From Podocnemis expansa (taxonomy: Eukaryota; Chordata; Testudines; Podocnemididae), in contig ML681981.1 of NCBI GenBank assembly GCA_007922195.1, positions 11,725,598-11,789,597 of the forward strand: a stretch of 64,000 bases of DNA, read 5' to 3'. The notes below the pieces were generated by a model. It made no database searches. It was not told the origin of the DNA and was given only the letters and a program-made list of their open reading frames with translations. Below, piece after piece: positions 60,651 to 64,000 of this stretch (the stretch's first letter is position 1; each line of letters starts with the position of its first letter). Position numbers and translations under genes: made by a program.

Positions 60651-61967
60651 TTAAACCATCCCAGTCAGGGTTTTCTCCAGCCGGGCCTTAAACACCTCCA
60701 AAGATGGAGACTCTACCACCTCCCTCGGCAGCTCATTCCAAGACTTCACCACTCTCCTAGTAAAAAAGTTTTTTCTAATATCCAGCCTCGACCTCCCTAA
60801 CCACAACTTGAGACCATTGCTCCTCGTTCTGTCCTCCGTTACTACCGAGAACAGTCGAGCTCCATCTTCCTTAGAGCATCCCTTCAAGTAGTTGAAGGTT
60901 GCTATCAAATCCCCCCTCAATCTTCTCTTCTGCAGACTAAATAAGCCTAATGCTTCCAGTCTTTCCTCATAGGGCTTGTGCTCTAGCCCTTTAATAATTT
61001 TGGTTGCCCTCCTCTGAACTCTCTCTAGCATGTCCCTGCCCTTTTTGTAGTGGGGAGCCCAAAACTGAACACAGTATTCTAGATGTGGCCTCACCAGTGC
61101 AGAATAGAGGGGAAGGATCACATCCCTCGATCTGCTGGTAACACTTCTTTTGATGCAGCCCAGTATGCCATTGGCCTTTTTGGCAGCAAGAGCACACTGC
61201 TGACTCATATCCAGCTTCCCATCCACCATGACCCCCAGGTCCTTTTCTACACTGCTGCTACTTAGCTGAATGTTTCCCAGCCTGTAGCAGTGCATAGGGT
61301 TTTTTGGTCCCAAATGTAGGATTTTACACTTATCCTTATTGAATCTCATAAGGTTTCTATTGGCCCACTGTTCCAATTTATCTAGGTCTCCCTGAATCCT
61401 GTCCTTGCCCTCCAATGTGTCTACTGGTCCTCCCAGCTTGGTGTCATCCGCAAACTTACTGAGAGTGCAGTCTATTCCATCATCCAGATCATTGATGAAA
61501 ATGTTGAACAGAACCGGCCCCAGGACCGACCCCTGGGGCACACCACTCGTGACCGGTTGCCAGCTAGACATGGAACCATTGATTCCTACACGCTGAAACC
61601 GTTGATCTAGCCAGTTCTCTATCCACCTTATAGTCCACCTATCCAACCCATAATTCCTTAATTTGCCAGTGAGAATGCTGTGGGAAACTGTATCAAAAGC
61701 CTTGCTAAAATCAAGGTATAGCACATCAACGGTGCTTCCCACATCCAGAAAACCAGTCATCTGCTCATAGAAGGAAATGAGATTGGTCAGGCATGATTTA
61801 CCCTTGGTAAATCCATGCTGACTGTTCCTGATCACTTTATTTTCCTCTAAGTGTGTGAGGATGGATTCTTTGAGAATCTGCTCCATAATTTTTCCAGGGA
61901 TTGAGGTGAGGCTGACGGGTCTGTAATTCCCTGGATCCTCCTTTTTCCCTTTCTTGAAAATAGGCAC
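60651..61967 (-). pseudogene. CR1 ORF2, reverse transcriptase and C-terminal domain
   Basis: A 438-codon open stretch to the natural ORF2 stop. It carries [13 protein letters not shown] (residues 14-26), [11 protein letters not shown] (82-92, first catalytic Asp D86), [20 protein letters not shown] (142-161) and FADD (172-175) with both catalytic Asp present, followed by the CR1 C-terminal domain ending RLEKTLTG. It copies CR1 RNA at the target site. Upstream parts of ORF2 are in other frames, so this copy is broken as assembled, although the RT domain is complete. Confidence 0.93.
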
Positions 61968-62271
61968 TACATTTGCTTTTTTTCCAGTTCTCTGGCACCT
62001 CCCCCATTCTCCATGAGTTTTGAAAGATAACGGCCAGCGGTGCGGCTATTTCGTCGGCCAATTTCCTTAGCACCCTTGGATGCAGTTCGTCTGGCCCCAT
62101 GGACTTGTGCACTTGCAGCTTCTTTAAGCAGTCCCTAACCTGACCTTCCGTCACCAAGGGCCTGTCTTCTTCTCTCCCATCTGCCACACCCATGGTAGTG
62201 GGCTGGGAGCTGACTCTGCCTGTGAAAACTGAAGAAAAAAAATGCATTGAGCACTTCAGCTTTTTCCTCAT
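61968..62271 (-). pseudogene. CR1 ORF2, linker between endonuclease and RT (shifted frame)
   Basis: In a frame different from both neighbours this segment encodes VRDCLKKLQVHKSMGPDELH and [18 protein letters not shown], the standard stretch before the RT. It is joined to the RT by a shift near 61975-61985 (a T-run) and to the endonuclease part by a shift near 62235-62245 (an A-run). Confidence 0.85.
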
Positions 62272-63160
62272 CCTCTGTCACAAGGATGCCTGCCCTATTC
62301 AGCAAGGGGCCTACACCATCCCTGATCCTCTTTTTGTTACTAATATACTTGTAGAACCCCTTCTTGTTATCTTTTACATCCGTCGCTAGCCGCAACTCCA
62401 TTTGTCCTTTGGCCTTTCTGATTTTATCCCTGCAGTCCCTAGCAATATCTTTATATGCCTTTTTGGACATCTGACCAAGCTTCCACTTCCTATAAGCTTC
62501 CTTTTTATGTTTAAGCTCAGAGCAGAGTTCTCTGCTAAGCCATTCTGGCTGCCTCACATGTTTGTTCTTTCTCCTAATTGGAATGACAACTTCCTGTGCC
62601 CTTAGCAGAGTTTTTTTTAAATATAGCCAACTCTCTTGGACTCCTTTCCCCTTCAGATTAGCTTCCCAAGGGATCCTGCCCATCAGTTCTCTGAGGGAGC
62701 CAAAATCTGCTTTTTTGAAGTCCAGGGTTTTTGTTTTGCTTCTTTCCTTCCTTCCTTTAATCAGCATCCTGAACTCAACCATGTCATGGTCACTACTGCC
62801 TAGCTTGCCATTTACCTCTACGTCCCTGATCAATTCTTCCCTGTTTGTGAGCAGCAAGTCGAGCAGTGCAAGGCCCCTAGTTGGTTCCTCTAGCATTTGT
62901 ACTAGAAAGTTGTCCCCAACACTCTCTAAAAATCTCCTGGATTGCCCATGCACTGCTGTATTGGTTTCCCAGCAGATGTCAGGGAAATTGAAGTCCCCCA
63001 TCAGCACCAGGGCCTGTGATCTAGAAGCTTCCGCTAGTTGTCCATAGAACACCAGAAGCAGGAAGTGGATGAGGTTTGGTGGTCTATAGCAGACCCCCAC
63101 CACAACATCCCCCTTGTTGCTTTCCCCCCTCAATGTAACCCACAGACTTTCTACAGGCAC
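62272..63160 (-). pseudogene. CR1 ORF2, endonuclease C-terminal part
   Basis: This region continues the apurinic-type endonuclease with VLMGDFNFPDICW, LLDLLLTN and SSDHDMVEF, whose Asp and His are catalytic in the family, then a basic region with WLSRELCSELKHKKEAYRKW. It ends NAFFFF just before the frame shift in the homopolymer. The last shared bases overlap the linker in another frame. Confidence 0.88.
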
Positions 63161-63250
63161 GCTTCCACTTCCATAATGGAGCTCTGAGGAGTCATAGAGC
63201 TCTTTTACATATAACGCTACTCCTCCCCCTGCCTGTCCTTCCTGAACAGT

Positions 63251-63568
63251 TTATAACCATCCCATGGCAGAACTCCAGTCGTGCAGACTATCCCACCACG
63301 TCTCTGTTATTCCTATAATATCATAGTTCCCTGTCTGCGCTAATATTACCAATTCTTCTTGCTTATTTCCCAGGCTCCTCGCATTAGTGTATAGGCACCT
63401 AAGATATCCGGCCGATTGCCCTATTTTGTCATGTTGATTTCCAATTCTATTACATAAACCTCCTTGCATTTTTTCTAGGAGTTCTCCTCCCCCACTCTCC
63501 TCGCGTACTGGGGCTTCAGTAGAGCCCTTAAGACATTTGTTTGATTTTTTCCCCCCCCCATGTTCCAA
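63251..63568 (-). pseudogene. CR1 ORF2, endonuclease N-terminal part
   Basis: The ORF2 start carries CLYTNARSLGNKQEELVIL and DIIGITETWWDS, including the Asn and Glu of the endonuclease active site. It stops shortly after SSAMGW; the next part resumes in another frame within about 90 bases, so an indel near 63215-63250 disrupts ORF2. Confidence 0.88.
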
Positions 63569-63685
63569 CTACCTTCTCTTTTATTGCTGGTGCTACAGTC
63601 CCAGCACCCCCCAAGTTCCATCCCTCCCCCCAGATCACCCACATTCTCACTTACCTGTGGGCTTTGGTCTCCTTCCCCCGATGAA

Positions 63686-63946
63686 CTAGTTTAAAGCCCT
63701 CCGCACTAGGTCAGCCAGTCGGTGCCCAAATATGCTCTTCCCCTTCTTGGACAGGTGAAGGCCATCTCTGCCTATCAATCCTCTGTCCTGAAACAGGACT
63801 CCATGGTCAAGGAAGCCAAATCCTTCCTGACGACACCATCTTCGCAGCCAGGCATTCACCTCCAGGATACATCTCTCTCTCCTCAGGCCTCTAGCCTTGA
63901 CTGGAAGGATCGAGGAGAACACCACCTGTGCTCCAAACTCCTTCAC
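63686..63946 (-). pseudogene. CR1 ORF1 C-terminus (esterase-type domain)
   Basis: An open stretch of 86 codons from an internal Met ends at the ORF1 stop. It contains VVFSSILPV, GFGFLDHGVLF and DGLHLSKKGKSIFGHRLADL; the D--H of the last is the SGNH-esterase catalytic pair expected in CR1 ORF1. The 117 bases to ORF2 form the inter-ORF spacer. The N-terminal part continues beyond 63946 towards the window end. Confidence 0.8.
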
Positions 63947-64000
63947 CCTCGCTCCCAGAGCCCTGAAGTCACCTTTGATCTGCTGAGGATCACCTCTTGC

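Larger units (their letters stand above)
53253..64000 (+). other. MARCHF5: MARCHF5 intron 1
   Basis: From the donor at 53253 to the right end I saw no further MARCHF5 exon; in particular nothing encoding the RING-CH SCWVCF region. The intron holds a minisatellite, CR1, hAT and Harbinger elements and ends in a young CR1. 53.68-54.47, 55.43-56.37, 57.36-57.83 and 58.43-59.29 kb hold nothing I recognise. Confidence 0.7.
60571..64000 (-). mobile_element. young, nearly full-length CR1 LINE (runs off the right end)
   Basis: The 3' end shows the CR1 8-bp tail repeats (on the plus strand GAATCATAGAATCATAG at the left). It then carries, on the minus strand, ORF2 reverse transcriptase, ORF2 endonuclease and the C-terminus of ORF1. 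With about 3.4 kb in the window and ORF1 still incomplete, this is one of the longer CR1 copies expected. ORF2 is split by three frame shifts. Confidence 0.95.

Noticed and set aside
1..64000. CRISPR arrays, operons, prophage or rRNA/tRNA genes
   Set aside because: Nothing fits; the window is vertebrate nuclear DNA, and I saw no tRNA B-box-like or rRNA sequence.

Overview
The window is vertebrate nuclear DNA, most likely from a turtle or crocodilian. Three things point there: CPEB3 and MARCHF5 lie head to head as in other amniotes; CR1 LINEs of widely different ages are present, including a nearly complete young copy; and the rest is dense in hAT-like and PIF/Harbinger-like elements, palindromic repeats that resemble Penelope-like element ends, and decayed Ty3/Gypsy and L2 copies. 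No prokaryotic features are present. The species call is inference from repeat content and from the MARCHF5 N-terminus (MSEQTG...MDR), not a measurement.

Only two protein-coding exons of host genes are supported. CPEB3, a prion-like translational regulator, is on the minus strand. Its large first coding exon is 42845-43753 (303 codons, phase 0, with both splice sites). About 42.8 kb of the following intron fills the left of the window, and about 9 kb of 5' intron separates the exon from a CpG island at about 52.44-53.34 kb. That island is probably a shared bidirectional promoter. On its right, MARCHF5 (mitochondrial RING-CH E3 ligase) starts on the plus strand at 53209 with a 44-base coding exon, and the rest of the window is its first intron. 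A ZNF143-type motif and a CRE-like site lie between the two divergent starts. A candidate CPEB3 exon 1 ends at 52727 and would create an upstream ORF overlapping the CPEB3 start codon. A second CpG-rich patch with NRF1-like and ZNF143-like motifs sits at 46.4 kb inside CPEB3 intron 1.

Layout: 0.3-3.1 kb, decayed Harbinger transposase and a hAT element; 4-5.4 kb, old CR1 and a palindromic insertion; 8.8-11.1 kb, a 2.3-kb hAT-like element; 12-17 kb, a palindrome and a decayed Gypsy gag-pol; 18-20.2 kb, an old CR1 with a younger CR1 fragment inside; 21-24.5 kb, hAT and CR1 pieces; 26.1-27.7 kb, a Gypsy integrase and LTR; 29.4-36.1 kb, Harbinger MITEs, an L2 LINE and palindromic repeats; 36.1-46.6 kb, mostly unique sequence around CPEB3 exon 2; 47.7-52.3 kb, hAT and palindromic repeats; 52.4-53.3 kb, promoter; 53.35-60.57 kb, minisatellite, CR1, hAT and Harbinger elements; 60.57-64.0 kb, the young CR1 on the minus strand, running off the window.

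I found no convincing new gene system. The most useful new observations are structural: many transposon boundaries fixed by target-site duplications, a paralogous empty site that proves one nested insertion, palindromic insertions with 10-13 bp duplications, and the predicted CPEB3 uORF and internal promoter.
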